Below, one piece after another: positions 10,266 through 19,332 of a stretch of 64,000 bases of DNA. The first letter of the stretch is position 1. The number at the start of each line of letters is the position of its first letter. The position numbers were made by a program, and so were the translations under genes. The DNA is from Methylophaga sp. (GTDB taxonomy: Bacteria > Pseudomonadota > Gammaproteobacteria > Nitrosococcales > Methylophagaceae). The stretch lies in contig DRHW01000004.1 in NCBI GenBank assembly GCA_011053005.1, positions 1 to 64,000 of the forward strand, given 5' to 3'. The notes under the pieces were generated by a model. The model worked only from the letters and a program-made list of their open reading frames with translations. It had not been told where the DNA came from and made no database searches.

Positions 10266-10342
10266 GCGCCCGTAGCTCATCCGGATAGAGCATCGGCCTT
10301 CTAAGCCGAGGGTAACAGGTTCGAGTCCTGTCGGGCGTACCA
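10266..10342 (+). tRNA. tRNA-Arg (anticodon TCT)
   Basis: 77 bases with encoded CCA. The acceptor GCGCCCG pairs with CGGGCGT, the anticodon stem TCGGC/GCCGA holds loop CTTCTAA with anticodon TCT, and the T loop is GTTCGAGTC. It reads AGA and AGG. It is 44 bases after tRNA-Pro and probably co-transcribed; I see no clear terminator after it. Confidence 0.97.
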
Positions 10343-10550
10343 TTTTTGTTATTCATCCTACTGCGATTTAAATTAAAAACATCTAATGAATCAAGATGTT
10401 CTGCCATTCTATAACGCTGTTTTTATTCCTAACTCATTGCCAAAACTCCTGTCGAACAAATCCAGTCCGTAAGTATCCAGCTTGTATATCGAGCAAATGA
10501 GTCATAGTACTAATGGAGCAGTATTTATGAGTACATTGAATCGTTTATCG

Positions 10551-10579
10551 TTTATAAATTAATTAACAATCGGTATAGT
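10551..10579 (+). promoter_or_regulatory. Candidate promoter of the polysaccharide locus
   Basis: TTTATA (10551-10556), a 17-base spacer and TATAGT (10574-10579) lie 41 bases before the first gene of the locus. The 277-base gap after tRNA-Arg otherwise shows only a short AACATC/GATGTT inverted repeat (10378-10400). No JUMPstart/ops element is visible here. Confidence 0.4.
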
Positions 10580-10619
10580 CGGCAGGCGATAAATTAATAA
10601 GTAGAGGAATAAAACTATT

Positions 10620-12554
10620 ATGTTAAAGGACGTGATTGATAGTTTATTAGCAAGTCCGAGAAGTATCAAAAGAGCTATTACTGTCATGGTTGATGTAGTT
10701 GCCATTGTATTTTCTTTATGGCTGGCTTTTTCTTTACGTTTCAGTACCGTTTATATCCCTCCTCAGCCACAGTGGTGGATCTTTTTAGTTGCTCCTGTAA
10801 TTGCAATCCCTATCTTTATTAAGTTTGGTTTATATCGAGCGATCATTCGTTATTTAGGTATGCAGGCATTATGGACGGTAGTGCAAGCGACCTTGCTCTA
10901 TACCATCATATTTGCAGTCATTGTCTTGATCTCTAATGTTCAGGGTGTGCCCCGAACGGTGTATGGCATTCAAGCATTATTATTGTTAATGATTGCCGGT
11001 GGAACTCGTTTGATAGCAAGGTGGTGGATTCATCATGTTCATAATGGGTTTAGTAGCTTTGCGAGAACCAAACGAACCATCCCACCTGTAATTATTTATG
11101 GTGCTGGAGCATCAGGAATGCAGTTAGCGGCAGCATTAAAACAATCATATCAATATCATCCCGTTGCATTTATTGATGATGCGGTTGAATTTCATCAGCA
11201 GCAAATTAACGGCTTGACTGTTTATCCTTTTAAAATGCTGAGTCATGTGATGGATAAATATGCTGTTGCCGATCTATTATTGGCAATCCCATCGGTATCA
11301 CGAAGTCGACGCAGCGAAATTATTCGGCTTTTAGAACCTTATCCTATTCACGTTCGCACCTTACCAAGCTTGATGGACTTGGCTGATGGTAAAGTGAAGA
11401 TATCGGATATTCAAGAAGTGGATATTGCTGATTTGCTAGGCCGCGAACAAGTAGAACCGATGCAAGATTTATTGCGTGCCAATATTACCGCTAAAACCGT
11501 TATGGTGACTGGCGCTGGCGGATCGATTGGCAGTGAGTTGTGTCGGCAAATAATCAAACTAAAGCCGACATCCTTAGTGCTATATGAACTGAATGAATTT
11601 GGCTTGTATGGCATTGAAAGAGAACTACAAGATTTGGCTGTGCATATCGATATACCGGTTATTGCAGTATTAGGTTCGGTATTAAATCAAGCAAGAGTGG
11701 AGGCTATTTGCCAGCAGTTTAAAGTGAATACTATTTATCATGCTGCGGCCTATAAGCATGTGCCAATGGTTGAAAAAAATGCAACAGAAGGCATCCGTAA
11801 TAATGTGTTTGGTACGCTGGCTTGTGCGAAAGCGGCAATAGCTAGTCAGGTTGAGACTTTTGTATTAATTTCTACTGATAAGGCGGTGAGACCAACCAAT
11901 ACGATGGGCGCAAGTAAGCGACTTGCTGAGTTAGTCTTACAAGCATTGGCTGAAGATAAAGCTAATAATCCTCATACACGTTTCACGATGGTGCGATTTG
12001 GCAATGTATTAGGTTCATCAGGATCGGTCGTACCATTATTTCGTGAGCAAATTGCAAGTGGCGGACCCATCACTGTCACTGATAAACGGATAATACGTTA
12101 TTTTATGACGATTCCTGAAGCTGCGGAGTTGGTTATTCAAGCCGGTGCAATGGGACAAGGCAGCGATGTCTTTGTGTTGGATATGGGCGAGCCAATTAAA
12201 ATTGTAGATTTAGCTAAACGGATGATTCACTTAAGTGGCTATATTGAAATGGATAAAGATCATCCAGATGGTGATATTGAGATTACTTATACTGGCTTAC
12301 GTCCTGGTGAAAAGCTTTATGAAGAATTATTAATCGGTGATAATGTTTCTGATACTCAACACCAAAAAATCATGCGTGCACAAGAGAAGGTTATTCCTTG
12401 GCTTCAGTTAAAAGATATCTTGCTCGAATTAGAGCAATTAAATGACGCTAATGATGGCGAAAAAGTCAGAACCTTATTATTGGAATACGTTGATGGCTTT
12501 AAACCGCAATGTGCTAGTCAAGATTGGTTAAAATCTAATTTTAGCCGCAGCTAG
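10620..12554 (+). CDS. wbpM: WbpM/CapD-type nucleotide-sugar 4,6-dehydratase
   Basis: Membrane-anchored short-chain dehydrogenase, likely UDP-GlcNAc 4,6-dehydratase giving UDP-4-keto-6-deoxy-GlcNAc, precursor of QuiNAc/FucNAc-type sugars. About four transmembrane helices lie in residues 10-130. A first Rossmann fold (IIYGAGASGMQLA, about 158) is followed by the catalytic domain with VTGAGGSIGSEL (about 294-305) and STDKAVRPTNTMGASKR (about 420-437), in which Met-Lys replaces the usual Tyr-Lys pair, as in WbpM. Length 644 is normal for the long class. AGAGGA SD at 10603-10608. First gene of the locus. Confidence 0.9.
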   Translation: MLKDVIDSLLASPRSIKRAITVMVDVVAIVFSLWLAFSLRFSTVYIPPQPQWWIFLVAPVIAIPIFIKFGLYRAIIRYLGMQALWTVVQATLLYTIIFAVIVLISNVQGVPRTVYGIQALLLLMIAGGTRLIARWWIHHVHNGFSSFARTKRTIPPVIIYGAGASGMQLAAALKQSYQYHPVAFIDDAVEFHQQQINGLTVYPFKMLSHVMDKYAVADLLLAIPSVSRSRRSEIIRLLEPYPIHVRTLPSLMDLADGKVKISDIQEVDIADLLGREQVEPMQDLLRANITAKTVMVTGAGGSIGSELCRQIIKLKPTSLVLYELNEFGLYGIERELQDLAVHIDIPVIAVLGSVLNQARVEAICQQFKVNTIYHAAAYKHVPMVEKNATEGIRNNVFGTLACAKAAIASQVETFVLISTDKAVRPTNTMGASKRLAELVLQALAEDKANNPHTRFTMVRFGNVLGSSGSVVPLFREQIASGGPITVTDKRIIRYFMTIPEAAELVIQAGAMGQGSDVFVLDMGEPIKIVDLAKRMIHLSGYIEMDKDHPDGDIEITYTGLRPGEKLYEELLIGDNVSDTQHQKIMRAQEKVIPWLQLKDILLELEQLNDANDGEKVRTLLLEYVDGFKPQCASQDWLKSNFSRS

Positions 12555-12593
12555 TGTATAATTTTTAACTTTGATTTTATGGATTAATTGAGT

Positions 12594-14459
12594 ATGTGCG
12601 GAATCGTCGGTGGTATTGCTGAAAGAAGTGTAACCCCCATCTTATTAGAGGGACTTAGACGATTAGAATATCGAGGTTATGACTCTTCTGGTATTGCACT
12701 ATTAGATAGTAATAATGTTATTAATCGTGTTCGTGCCTTAGGCAAAATTAAACAACTTGAAAAAAAGATAGAACAAGAACAAGAACAAGAACAAGTATCT
12801 TTTTCAGGTAATATTGGCATTGCACATACACGTTGGGCAACTCATGGTATTCCTTCTGAAAATAATGCACATCCGCATATTTGTAATAACAAAGTGGCCG
12901 TTGTTCACAATGGCATTATTGAAAACTATCAAGTTTTAAAGCAAGCTCAAATAGCAGCCGGTTATCGTTTCACTTCGGAAACTGATACAGAAGTTGTTGG
13001 TCATGCGATTCATCAACAGTTAGAGTCGACGGATGATTTACTGTTGGCGGTGACGCGAGCATTAAATGAGTTTGAAGGTGCCTATGCTTTGGGCGTTATT
13101 GCAATCTGCGATCCTGATACCTTAATCGCTGCAAGAAAAGGTAGCCCATTAGTGATTGGCGTAGGAATCGGCGAACACTTTATTGCCTCTGATGTTTCTG
13201 CATTATTACCCGTTACTCAAAACTTTATTTTTTTAGAGGAAGGTGATGTCGCCAAGCTGACACGAGAATCTATAGAAATTTATGATGCAAGTGGCAATCG
13301 AGTTGACCGCCCTGTTAAACAATCTAGTTTGAGTGTGACAGCCGTCGAATTAGGCGAACACCGCCACTATATGCACAAAGAGATTTGTGAACAACCGCAA
13401 GCCGTTATTGATACGTTAGAAGGGCGAATTACTCAAGATAAAGTGCTGGTTGCTAGTTTTGGCCCACAAGCTGAAACTATTTTTAGCAGTATCGATCAAC
13501 TTCATATTATCGCTTGCGGCACTAGTTATCATGCAGGCTTGGTTGCTAAATATTGGGCGGAAGATATCATCGGTTTACCTTGCCAAGTAGAAGTCGCCAG
13601 CGAATTTAGATATCGCAATCCTGTAATACTGAATAACACCTTGTTCATAACGCTTAGTCAATCAGGCGAGACAGCAGATACGTTAGCAGCACTTAAACAA
13701 ATCAACAAAAAGCGTAATACAAGAAATATACCGACATTAGCGATTTGTAATGTTGCTGAGAGTAGTTTAACGCGTGAATCAGATCTGAGTTATTTGACAC
13801 ATGCAGGCCCTGAAATCGGAGTAGCATCCACCAAAGCGTTTACGACTCAATTAGTTGCTTTGGCTTTGCTTATTACGAGTATCGGTAAAATTAAAAAAAC
13901 GCTAGATGAAAAACGTGAGAGCCAGATTGTAAGTGGTCTGCAAAAATTACCTAATCTTATTGCCAATGCATTGACCCATGAAAAAGAAATAGAAACTATC
14001 GCCCAATTGTTTGCCGATAAACAGCATGCGCTTTTCTTGGGTAGAGGAACGATGTATCCGATTGCGATGGAAGGCGCGCTGAAGCTAAAAGAAATCAGCT
14101 ATATTCATGCCGAAGCGTATCCAGCGGGCGAATTAAAACATGGCCCATTAGCTTTGATAGATGAAAATATGCCTGTGGTAGCGATTGCCCCACTTGACGA
14201 TTTACTCGATAAATTGAAATCAAATTTACAAGAAGTAAAGGCGCGTGGCGGGCAAATGATTGTATTTGAAGATGAAAAATCCGATCTTAGCTCGGAATCT
14301 GGCTTCAAAGTCGTCAAGGCGACAACTAATGTCGGTCGGATAACGGCGCCTATAACTTACAATATCTTGTTACAACTGCTCAGCTATCATGTTGCTTTGA
14401 TAAAAGGTACGGATGTTGATCAACCAAGAAACTTGGCCAAATCAGTAACGGTGGAATAA
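12594..14459 (+). CDS. glmS: Glutamine--fructose-6-phosphate aminotransferase GlmS
   Basis: Makes glucosamine-6-phosphate from fructose-6-phosphate and glutamine, the entry to UDP-GlcNAc. The start is placed at 12594 (MCGIVGG) because the catalytic Cys must become N-terminal; a TTG 6 bases upstream is in frame. The 621-residue protein has the glutaminase domain (HTRWATHG), two SIS domains (CGTSYHAG, TLSQSGETADT, HGPLAL) and the DQPRNLAKSVTVE end. A (Glu-Gln)n insert lies at about residues 60-67. It sits between wbpM and rmlA and may be a locus-dedicated copy; whether another copy exists cannot be seen here. Confidence 0.96.
   Translation: MCGIVGGIAERSVTPILLEGLRRLEYRGYDSSGIALLDSNNVINRVRALGKIKQLEKKIEQEQEQEQVSFSGNIGIAHTRWATHGIPSENNAHPHICNNKVAVVHNGIIENYQVLKQAQIAAGYRFTSETDTEVVGHAIHQQLESTDDLLLAVTRALNEFEGAYALGVIAICDPDTLIAARKGSPLVIGVGIGEHFIASDVSALLPVTQNFIFLEEGDVAKLTRESIEIYDASGNRVDRPVKQSSLSVTAVELGEHRHYMHKEICEQPQAVIDTLEGRITQDKVLVASFGPQAETIFSSIDQLHIIACGTSYHAGLVAKYWAEDIIGLPCQVEVASEFRYRNPVILNNTLFITLSQSGETADTLAALKQINKKRNTRNIPTLAICNVAESSLTRESDLSYLTHAGPEIGVASTKAFTTQLVALALLITSIGKIKKTLDEKRESQIVSGLQKLPNLIANALTHEKEIETIAQLFADKQHALFLGRGTMYPIAMEGALKLKEISYIHAEAYPAGELKHGPLALIDENMPVVAIAPLDDLLDKLKSNLQEVKARGGQMIVFEDEKSDLSSESGFKVVKATTNVGRITAPITYNILLQLLSYHVALIKGTDVDQPRNLAKSVTVE
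12771..12795 (+). repeat. GAACAA hexanucleotide tandem repeat in glmS
   Basis: Four perfect copies of GAACAA plus one extra G, encoding alternating Glu-Gln in the glutaminase domain. Unit length is a multiple of three, so copy-number change would keep the frame. Confidence 0.9.
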
Positions 14460-14462
14460 TTA

Positions 14463-15344
14463 ATGAAAGGCATAATTTTAGCGGGCGGTAGTGGCACGCG
14501 TTTATACCCAATCACGCGCGGTGTTTCCAAACAACTTGTTCCTATCTACGATAAACCGATGATTTATTATCCTTTATCAGTCTTAATGCTGGCGGGGATT
14601 AAGGATGTTTTAATTATCACTACACCTGAAGATCAAACTAGCTTCCAACGTTTATTGGGCGATGGTTCTGAAATTGGGATGAACTTTGACTATGTTGTGC
14701 AGCCCTCACCTGATGGCCTCGCCCAAGCATTTATCTTAGGCGAACATTTTATTGGTGATGATGATGTATGTTTAGTGCTGGGTGATAATATTTATCATGG
14801 TCACGATTTAACATTATTACTGGCGACAGCTGTGACGAATGCCCAAGTAGAAAATAAAGCGACGGTCTTTGGTTATCATGTTAACGACCCTGATCGTTAT
14901 GGTGTCGCTGAATTTGATGGTCAAGGTAATGTCATCAGTATTGAAGAAAAGCCTTTAGTGCCAAAAAGTAATTATGCAGTGACGGGGCTGTATTTTTACC
15001 CTAATGATGTGATTCAAAAAGCTAAAAGTATCACGCCTTCACATCGCGGTGAATTAGAAATTACCTCCGTCAATCAAGCATATCTTGCTGAACAACGTCT
15101 TAAAGTAGAACTGATGGGACGAGGTTATGCTTGGTTAGATACTGGAACGCATGAAAGCTTGCTCGAAGCCTCTCAATTTATCGAAACTATTGAAAAGCGC
15201 CAAGGTTTAAAAGTCGCCTGTATTGAAGAAATTGCCTTTGAACAAGGCTATATTTCAAAACAACAATTAATCGATTTAGCACAACCTTTAATCAAAAACC
15301 AATATGGTCAATATTTATTGAAACGTGCTGAAGAGGGTTTTTAA
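14463..15344 (+). CDS. rmlA: Glucose-1-phosphate thymidylyltransferase RmlA
   Basis: First step to dTDP-L-rhamnose: glucose-1-phosphate + dTTP to dTDP-glucose. The 293-residue protein has the nucleotidyltransferase signature [11 protein letters not shown] (8-18), [28 protein letters not shown] and the Asp-rich [10 protein letters not shown]. The length is normal. The ATG follows the glmS stop by 3 bases. First gene of rmlACDB. Confidence 0.97.
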   Translation: MKGIILAGGSGTRLYPITRGVSKQLVPIYDKPMIYYPLSVLMLAGIKDVLIITTPEDQTSFQRLLGDGSEIGMNFDYVVQPSPDGLAQAFILGEHFIGDDDVCLVLGDNIYHGHDLTLLLATAVTNAQVENKATVFGYHVNDPDRYGVAEFDGQGNVISIEEKPLVPKSNYAVTGLYFYPNDVIQKAKSITPSHRGELEITSVNQAYLAEQRLKVELMGRGYAWLDTGTHESLLEASQFIETIEKRQGLKVACIEEIAFEQGYISKQQLIDLAQPLIKNQYGQYLLKRAEEGF

Positions 15345-15346
15345 CG

Positions 15347-15922
15347 GTGCAATTTATTCCTCAGTCTATTCCAGACGTATTCGTTCTCGAGCCTAAAGTG
15401 CATGGCGATCATCGCGGTTATTTTGTCGAAACATTTCGACAAGACAAGCTCGAACAAGCATTAGGCTACAAAGTTGATTTTGTTCAAGATAATGAATCAA
15501 AATCTTCCAAAGGTGTATTGCGAGGTCTACATTTTCAATTAGCGCCGCATGCTCAAAGCAAATTAGTGAGAGTGATTGAAGGTGCGGTATTAGATGTCGC
15601 GGTGGATCTTCGCAAAGGTAGTCCAAGCTTTGGTCAGCATGTAGCCGTTGAATTATCCGGCGACAATAAAAAACAAATGTTTGTGCCGCGTGGTTTTGCA
15701 CATGGTTTTGTTGTGCTGACTGAAACAGCTACGTTTGCTTATAAAGTTGATAATTATTATTCACCTGAATGCGATCGCGGCCTAGCTTTTGATGATGCAG
15801 CGTTAAATATTGATTGGTTATTAGCTAAAGAACAATTGTTATTATCAGACAAAGATACTAAACAACCTTTATTGACTGAATTAATGGATTATTTTGATTA
15901 CAGCCAAAATTATTATGAATAA
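15347..15922 (+). CDS. rmlC: dTDP-4-dehydrorhamnose 3,5-epimerase RmlC
   Basis: Cupin enzyme epimerising dTDP-4-keto-6-deoxyglucose at C3 and C5. The 191-residue product has GDHRGYFVETFR, QDNESKSSKGVLRGLHFQ (with the catalytic His), KLVRVIEGAVLDVAVDLRKGS and VPRGFAHGF. It starts with GTG 2 bases after rmlA and overlaps rmlD by 8 bases, so it is translationally coupled. Confidence 0.96.
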   Translation: MQFIPQSIPDVFVLEPKVHGDHRGYFVETFRQDKLEQALGYKVDFVQDNESKSSKGVLRGLHFQLAPHAQSKLVRVIEGAVLDVAVDLRKGSPSFGQHVAVELSGDNKKQMFVPRGFAHGFVVLTETATFAYKVDNYYSPECDRGLAFDDAALNIDWLLAKEQLLLSDKDTKQPLLTELMDYFDYSQNYYE

Positions 15923-16814
15923 TACTAAAACGATTTTAGTCACCGGTAGTACTGGACAACTAGGGCAATCAATCAAAACCGTCATCGCTGAAGATCTTGA
16001 TGATGCTGGTTACGAGTTTGTTTTTGCTCACCGCGAGCAACTCGATTTAAGTAATGCCACAAGCATCACAAATTTTTTTGAACATAATACATTTGATGTC
16101 ATCATTAATTGCGCCGCTCATACCGCGGTTGATAAAGCTGAATCAGAACCTGAGTTGGCCAATCAAATCAATCATCTAGCCGTACAGCAGCTTGCTGAAA
16201 TTGCTCAGCGACATAATGCCAAACTTATCCATATCTCGACGGATTATGTGTTTAATGGTCAACAATACCGGCCTTATATCGAAACGGATCATGTTGAACC
16301 ACAAGGTGTTTACGGACTCACCAAGTTAAATGGTGAACAAGCGATTCAAAATACCATGGACAATAATGCCATTATTATTCGCACCAGTTGGGTGTATTCA
16401 GAATATGGCAATAACTTTGTCAAAACCATGCTCAGGTTAGGTAAAGAACGTGACAGTTTAAATGTCATTTTCGACCAAGTTGGCACGCCGACTTATGCCC
16501 AAGACTTGGCTAAAGCCATTATGAGTATTGTGCAAAGTCCCGTGTTTAATCAAACGCAGTTCCAAACAAATATTATGCATTTTAGTAATGAAGGCGTTGC
16601 AAGCTGGTATGACTTTGCTAACACTATTTTTGAATTAAGCCATATTGAATGTCAAGTCACGCCGATTGAAACCAAAGATTATCCAACGCCTGCCACACGG
16701 CCTCATTACAGCGTATTAAATAAAACTAAGATAAAAGACAGCTTTAACCTCACGATTCCTTATTGGAAAGATAGCTTAAAACAATGCTTATTAGCATTAC
16801 AGGACGATGCATAA
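15915..16814 (+). CDS. rmlD: dTDP-4-dehydrorhamnose reductase RmlD
   Basis: NAD(P)H-dependent SDR reducing the 4-keto sugar to dTDP-L-rhamnose. Start ATG at 15915 ([18 protein letters not shown]); an upstream TTG in frame lies within rmlC. The 299-residue product has the nucleotide motif [28 protein letters not shown] and the YGLTKLNGE catalytic Tyr-Lys. It overlaps rmlC by 8 bases and rmlB by 1 base. Confidence 0.95.
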   Translation: MNNTKTILVTGSTGQLGQSIKTVIAEDLDDAGYEFVFAHREQLDLSNATSITNFFEHNTFDVIINCAAHTAVDKAESEPELANQINHLAVQQLAEIAQRHNAKLIHISTDYVFNGQQYRPYIETDHVEPQGVYGLTKLNGEQAIQNTMDNNAIIIRTSWVYSEYGNNFVKTMLRLGKERDSLNVIFDQVGTPTYAQDLAKAIMSIVQSPVFNQTQFQTNIMHFSNEGVASWYDFANTIFELSHIECQVTPIETKDYPTPATRPHYSVLNKTKIKDSFNLTIPYWKDSLKQCLLALQDDA

Positions 16815-17878
16815 TGAAAACAATTCTTGTTACTGGAGGCGCTGGCTTTATTGGTTCAGCGGTAGTTCGCCATCTTATTAATGATACGGATCAAACGGTT
16901 ATCAATGTTGATAAATTAACCTATGCTGGTAATCTCGAGTCACTAACTTCAATTAGCGATAACGAACGTTATCATTTTGAACAGGTTGATATTTGTGATG
17001 CCAATGAAATTGCCCGTGTTTTTAAACAACATCAACCCGACATTATCATGCACCTCGCCGCAGAATCGCATGTTGATCGCAGTATTGATGGTCCCGGCGA
17101 GTTTATTCAAACAAATATTGTGGGCACATATAACTTACTTGAACAAGCAAGAACATATTGGACACAATTAGCCGCCGATAAAAAAGCAGGGTTTCGTTTC
17201 CATCATATTTCTACCGATGAAGTGTATGGGGATTTAGAAGGGACAGATGATCTATTCACCGAAACGACGCCTTATGCACCGAGTTCACCTTATTCAGCAT
17301 CAAAAGCAAGTTCTGATCATTTAGTGAGGGCGTGGAATCGAACTTTCGGATTACCAACGGTTATCACAAATTGTTCGAATAACTATGGACCTTTTCACTT
17401 TCCAGAAAAGCTGATTCCTTTAGTAATTTTGAATGCATTACAAGGTAAGCCGCTACCGGTTTATGGTAAAGGCAATCAAATTAGAGACTGGTTATTTGTT
17501 GAAGATCACGCACGTGCTTTAGTGGTGGTTGCTACGCAGGGCGAAGTGGCAGAAACATACAATATTGGTGGTCATAACGAAAAACAAAATATTGAAGTCG
17601 TTAAAACCATCTGTCATTTATTGGAAGAACTCGCACCGAATAAACCCGCTGGTGTGAATCAGTATCAAGATCTGATTACTTTTGTGACTGATCGAGCAGG
17701 CCATGATGTGCGTTATGCTATTGATGCTAGCAAAATAGCTAAAGAATTGAACTGGACACCATTAGAAACTTTTGAAAGCGGCATTAAAAAAACTGTGCAA
17801 TGGTATTTAGATAATCAAGATTGGTGTAAAAATGTGCAAGATGGCAGCTACCAAGGTGAGCGTATCGGTTTAGTATGA
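16814..17878 (+). CDS. rmlB: dTDP-glucose 4,6-dehydratase RmlB
   Basis: Second step to dTDP-rhamnose: dTDP-glucose to dTDP-4-keto-6-deoxyglucose with bound NAD. Start ATG at 16814 ([15 protein letters not shown]) in a TAATG junction with rmlD. The 354-residue product has [29 protein letters not shown] (Thr-Asp-Glu catalytic triad) and [11 protein letters not shown]. Gene order rmlA-C-D-B, with rmlB last, is less usual than rmlBDAC. Confidence 0.96.
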   Translation: MKTILVTGGAGFIGSAVVRHLINDTDQTVINVDKLTYAGNLESLTSISDNERYHFEQVDICDANEIARVFKQHQPDIIMHLAAESHVDRSIDGPGEFIQTNIVGTYNLLEQARTYWTQLAADKKAGFRFHHISTDEVYGDLEGTDDLFTETTPYAPSSPYSASKASSDHLVRAWNRTFGLPTVITNCSNNYGPFHFPEKLIPLVILNALQGKPLPVYGKGNQIRDWLFVEDHARALVVVATQGEVAETYNIGGHNEKQNIEVVKTICHLLEELAPNKPAGVNQYQDLITFVTDRAGHDVRYAIDASKIAKELNWTPLETFESGIKKTVQWYLDNQDWCKNVQDGSYQGERIGLV

Positions 17879-17912
17879 TTATCACGACTATTCGTATAAA
17901 AGGAACAAATTT

Positions 17913-19313
17913 ATGATTCCAGTGATTATGTCTGGTGGTAGCGGCACACGTCTTTGGCCGTTATCTCGTAAACATAAACCGAAACAGTTTTTAGCTTTGT
18001 TTGGCAATAATACGATGTTTCAAGAAACACTTAATCGTTTAAGCGGCTTAGAGGATCTTGAGTCGCCTATTGTTGTATGTAATAACGATCATCGCTTTAT
18101 GGTCGCCGAACAATTACAAGAACTGGCGTTAGATAACCCCACCATTATTTTAGAGCCTATCGGTCGAGATACTGCGCCAGCATTGGCTATCGCGGCACTT
18201 CAGGCTGAGAGTCAGGGACTCGATCCCATATTATTAGTACTGGCTGCTGATCATGTTATTCCTGATTTAAACGCATTTCATGCGGCGATAGTGCTAGCGA
18301 AACAACAAGCAGAATCTGGTTTGCTAGTGACGTTTGGCATTGTGCCAACCTCGCCAAATACTGGTTATGGTTATATTCAGGCTGATGAAAAAAATACCAT
18401 CAGTAAAGTGAAGGCTTTTGTTGAAAAACCGAATTTAGATACTGCGGAAAGCTATGTTGCTTCAGGTGATTATTACTGGAATAGCGGCATGTTTATGTTC
18501 AAAGCATCGACATTAATTGCTGAGTTAGAGCGTTTTCAACCTGACATTATGGCAACTTGCCGTGAATCGTTGAATAATGCCGAGCAAGACTTAGATTTTA
18601 TTCGATTAGATGAACAGATCTTCAAAAGTTGTAAAGCGATCTCAATTGATTACGCGGTGATGGAGCAAACGGACAAAGCCGTCGTTGTACCACTTGATGC
18701 GGGCTGGAATGACGTGGGTTCGTGGTCATCATTGTGGGAATGTGCGGAACAAGATAGTGATAATAATGTCCTGAAAGGGGACGTCATGACTGATGCTGTT
18801 CAGCACTCTTATATTCACAGCGAGCATCGTTTAGTCACTGTGTTGGGCTTAGATAATATTGTTGTCGTTGAAACGGCCGATGCGGTGATGGTCGCTCATA
18901 AAGATAGCGCCCAGAATGTTAAAAATATTGTAAACCGGCTTAATCAAGCCAAGCGAACAGAGGCAGAAAATCATCGCCTTTGTTATCGTCCTTGGGGATA
19001 TTACGACAGCATCGATAATGGCGAACGGTTTCAAGTAAAACGCATTACCGTTAATCCCGGTGCATCATTATCATTACAAATGCATCATCACCGAGCCGAA
19101 CATTGGGTTGTAGTAAAAGGTGCTGCGGAAGTGATTTGTGGTGATAAGACGATATTACTGTCTGAAAATGAATCCACGTATATTCCGGTTGGACAAAAAC
19201 ATCGATTACATAACCCTGGACGAGTGCCATTGCAGATCATAGAAGTGCAGTCAGGTAGTTATTTGGGCGAAGATGATATTGTTCGTTTTGATGATGTCTA
19301 TCGTCGTAATTAA
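17913..19313 (+). CDS. manC: Mannose-1-phosphate guanylyltransferase / mannose-6-phosphate isomerase
   Basis: Bifunctional type II enzyme that isomerises fructose-6-P to mannose-6-P and makes GDP-mannose from mannose-1-P. The 466-residue protein has the GGSGTRLWPLSR pyrophosphorylase signature (8-19), FVEKP, and a C-terminal cupin isomerase domain (about 350-466) with RPWGYYDSID, QMHHHRAEHW and YIPVGQKHRL. It starts the GDP-fucose half of the locus, 34 bases after rmlB. Confidence 0.96.
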   Translation: MIPVIMSGGSGTRLWPLSRKHKPKQFLALFGNNTMFQETLNRLSGLEDLESPIVVCNNDHRFMVAEQLQELALDNPTIILEPIGRDTAPALAIAALQAESQGLDPILLVLAADHVIPDLNAFHAAIVLAKQQAESGLLVTFGIVPTSPNTGYGYIQADEKNTISKVKAFVEKPNLDTAESYVASGDYYWNSGMFMFKASTLIAELERFQPDIMATCRESLNNAEQDLDFIRLDEQIFKSCKAISIDYAVMEQTDKAVVVPLDAGWNDVGSWSSLWECAEQDSDNNVLKGDVMTDAVQHSYIHSEHRLVTVLGLDNIVVVETADAVMVAHKDSAQNVKNIVNRLNQAKRTEAENHRLCYRPWGYYDSIDNGERFQVKRITVNPGASLSLQMHHHRAEHWVVVKGAAEVICGDKTILLSENESTYIPVGQKHRLHNPGRVPLQIIEVQSGSYLGEDDIVRFDDVYRRN

Positions 19314-19332
19314 ACATTGGCATTGATAAAAA

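Noticed and set aside
12555-12593. glmS ribozyme
   Set aside because: Only 39 bases separate wbpM and glmS, and the ribozyme is a Gram-positive feature of larger size.
14480-14500. GGCGGTAGTGGC, similar to the RfaH ops/JUMPstart element
   Set aside because: It encodes the GGSGTR nucleotide-binding motif at the start of rmlA and is inside a coding region; the likeness is coincidental. A similar string occurs at the manC start for the same reason.
15393-15701. 102-residue minus-strand frame opposite rmlC
   Set aside because: Antisense to a conserved enzyme, no SD, no family resemblance.
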